Source of the DNA: Pseudomonas farris
GTDB taxonomy: Bacteria > Pseudomonadota > Gammaproteobacteria > Pseudomonadales > Pseudomonadaceae
Direction: 5' to 3'
DNA: 64,000 bases
NCBI RefSeq assembly: GCF_019145235.1
Contig: NZ_JAHSTV010000019.1
Coordinates: forward strand, 1-64,000
Shown here piece after piece: positions 62,723 through 64,000 of this stretch (position 1 is the first letter of the stretch; each line of letters opens with the position of its first letter). A program made the position numbers and the translations under genes. Below the pieces are notes generated by a model. It had not been told where the DNA came from. It did not search any database and saw only the letters and a list, made by a program, of their open reading frames with translations.

Positions 62723-63004
62723 TCACAGCTTGGCTGCATGCCGCGCGTGACGCTCCATGTAGCGCTCCACATAGGAACACGATGGAATGACTGTGTAGCC
62801 CATTTCCTCGGCGTATTGCAGTGCCTGCTCGGTCAACGCCGCCGCGATGCCGCGACCACGCAGCGCGTTGGGCACGAAGGTACGATAAATATCCAGGGTC
62901 TGTTTTCCCAGATCCATATAGGTCAGGTAGGCACGATAACCGTCCACAGTGGTCTCGAACTGATGACCAGCCTGGTCATGGTGGATGGACAACGCCTCGC
63001 TCAT
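62723..63004 (-). CDS. Small GNAT N-acetyltransferase
   Basis: 93 residues from ATG 63004 (GAGGAG eight bases ahead). FETTVDGYRAYLTYMDLGKQTLDIYRTFVPNALRGRGIAAALTEQALQYAEEMGYTVIPSCSYVERYME: the V-P-x-x-L-R-G-R-G-I-A acetyl-CoA loop is clear, and the tail PSCSYVERY matches the YidJ/GNAT-like small acetyltransferases. Substrate unknown. Single gene convergent with class I DAHP synthase. Confidence 0.9.
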   Translation of the reverse strand: MSEALSIHHDQAGHQFETTVDGYRAYLTYMDLGKQTLDIYRTFVPNALRGRGIAAALTEQALQYAEEMGYTVIPSCSYVERYMERHARHAAKL

Positions 63005-63485
63005 CACTACTCCTCGCGGGTCTTTAATTCTGACCCCTACCTTACCGATGTTTTTCCGGCGAAGGAACATCTACGCCACCCCGTGCCTGAATGGACACCG
63101 AGAGAGCAACACCAATCTCGCGAAACCGAGCACGTATCAAATAGTAGGCACCATTGGCAGAAATGCTCAAGGGACGCTCGTCATGCTGGCAGGCGGGTGT
63201 TGCCTGGGGTAATGCAGGGGTGGCTCGAACGGGATACTCCCGAGTTCAGGCCTGAACATTGCCGGATATTGAGACATAAGACGAGCGCCCTCTGTTTAAG
63301 TCACCTCAACATGGATAAAGATATGAGAGCCGCTGCGCAAAATCCGAACAAAAGTGTGGACGATTCCATCTAGACAGACTTTAGTCGAGACTGAAAAACA
63401 GCTGCCGACACCGGGAACTTTTCCTCGGCGGCTCGCTCAGCTCGGGCCTCGCAGCTGGATATTTTTTATACAATGCAGTTAAAAG
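63005..63485. other. Gap upstream of oprI
   Basis: About 480 bases without a supported gene. A plus-strand frame through this region gives a product with no recognisable pattern. Weak imperfect hairpins are seen near 63395-63460 (CAGCTG arms). A small RNA cannot be excluded. Confidence 0.35.
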
Positions 63486-63514
63486 TTGCTCGAAAAAGAA
63501 TCAACGCCTACAAT
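63486..63514 (+). promoter_or_regulatory. oprI promoter
   Basis: TTGCTC, 17 bases, TACAAT gives a good sigma-70 -35/-10 pair, about 120 bases before the oprI start. A long AT-rich leader follows. Confidence 0.7.
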
Positions 63515-63635
63515 TTTTTTTGCTTCTTGCTCTACGTCAGTTTACTTACTACAAGTAATGGGTAGTATGTACGCCGGCTATTTCCTCACTCTGAGGAGAC
63601 AGCTACTTAATAGAAAGTCCTTGAAGGGGAACACG

Positions 63636-63887
63636 ATGAACAACGTTCTGAAATTCTCTGCTCTGGCTCTGGCCGCAGTTCTGGCTACCGGTTGCAGCAG
63701 CGTATCGAAAGAAACCGAAGCACGTCTGACTGCTACTGAAGACGCAGCAGCTCGCTCCCAGGCTCGTGCAGACGAAGCTTACCGTAAAGCTGATGAAGCT
63801 CTGGCTGCTGCTCAAAAAGCACAACAGACTGCTGACGAAGCTAACGAGCGTGCTCTGCGCATGCTGGAAAAAGCTAGCCGCAAGTAA
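63636..63887 (+). CDS. oprI: Major outer-membrane lipoprotein OprI (Lpp)
   Basis: 83 residues from ATG 63636 (AAGGGG ten bases ahead). Lipobox ATGC with Cys20 after MNNVLKFSALALAAVL; heptad-repeat coiled coil (SVSKETEARLTATEDAAARSQARADEAYRKADEAL...), ending in KASRK with the C-terminal Lys used for peptidoglycan linkage. OprI is the most abundant Pseudomonas protein and tethers outer membrane to cell wall. Terminator follows directly. PA2853 is the P. aeruginosa counterpart (from memory). Confidence 0.98.
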   Translation: MNNVLKFSALALAAVLATGCSSVSKETEARLTATEDAAARSQARADEAYRKADEALAAAQKAQQTADEANERALRMLEKASRK

Positions 63888-63908
63888 TAGTCCTTCGGGA
63901 TTGTTATC

Positions 63909-63939
63909 AAGCCGACCCATTTTTTGGGTCGGCTTTTTT
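63909..63939 (+). terminator. Intrinsic terminator of oprI
   Basis: AAGCCGACCCA and TGGGTCGGCTT enclose TTTTT, then a T-run. Confidence 0.95.
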
Positions 63940-63964
63940 ATTGCCCGCTGTTTCTGCAGGCCAT

Positions 63965-63999
63965 AAAAAACCCGCCGATGCGGCCTGCATCGGCGGGTT
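63965..63999 (-). terminator. Terminator of a gene beyond the window
   Basis: AACCCGCCGATGC and GCATCGGCGGGTT with a 5-base loop; the A-run at 63965-63970 becomes a T-run in the minus direction, so it closes a gene entering from the right. Confidence 0.85.
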
Positions 64000-64000
64000 G

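Overview
The window looks like a chromosome segment of a Pseudomonas of the fluorescens group. The reasons are the P. aeruginosa-like gene neighbourhoods (sagS-ospR-gpx-msrB, ohrR-ohr-efp-earP, oprI), efp with an arginine at position 32 next to earP, an MvaT/MvaU-type silencer, and at least six paired copies of the extragenic palindrome reading TGTGGGAGCGGGCTTGCTCG typical of that group. All functional calls come from reading translations and motifs; no search was run.

Bases 1 to about 24.9 kb are accessory DNA: short, often unrecognisable genes, wide gaps, mixed composition and remnants. From left to right it holds a lysine-rich basic protein, a PhaZ-like hydrolase, a helix-hairpin-helix protein, a 9-copy heptamer repeat, small stress-type proteins (one of 54 and one of 24 residues), an MvaU-like H-NS analogue, an SOS-controlled umuDC (rulAB-like) pair with a perfect LexA box, a Phd/YefM antitoxin remnant, a metallophosphoesterase and several orphans. 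From 12.3 to 24.3 kb lies what looks like a defence island: (i) a retron made of a PRTase/winged-helix effector, a structured 163-base spacer that may encode the msr-msd RNA, and a retron-type reverse transcriptase with degenerate lineage motifs; (ii) an unrecognised two-gene unit in which one protein carries an OST-HTH/LOTUS-like domain; (iii) a 782-residue orphan with a possible HEPN-type motif; (iv) a four-gene ABC-three-component (ABC-3C) operon: small protein, nuclease-domain effector, middle component, and SMC/Rad50-like ATPase with a CPTC hook.

From 24.9 kb on the DNA is ordinary core genome. A BvgA/BvgS-like two-component system is followed by an HD-GYP phosphodiesterase. The response-regulator 5' end seems to be frameshifted exactly at the island edge. 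Next come free-methionine sulfoxide reductase, a DUF815 ATPase, the sagS hybrid kinase, and a peroxide-defence cluster (ospR, gpx, msrB) with a clear palindromic operator. After these come an AlaA-like aminotransferase, htpX, tpm, a DODA-type dioxygenase, deaD, a crotonase, a spermidine-synthase-like protein, class II DAHP synthase, a YcaQ-like glycosylase, LysR and TauE genes, ohrR and ohr with near-identical promoters, efp/earP, a GreA/B-like protein, cysB, a universal stress protein, a 5'-nucleotidase, a PanE-like reductase, a thioredoxin-fold protein, a PilZ protein, class I DAHP synthase, a GNAT protein, and oprI with its promoter and terminator.

Two themes link the core genes: thiol/peroxide stress (gpx, msrB, fRMsr, ohr, thioredoxin, cysB) and c-di-GMP/surface signalling (BvgS-like kinase, HD-GYP, SagS, PilZ). 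Two unrelated classes of DAHP synthase also sit within 16 kb of each other.
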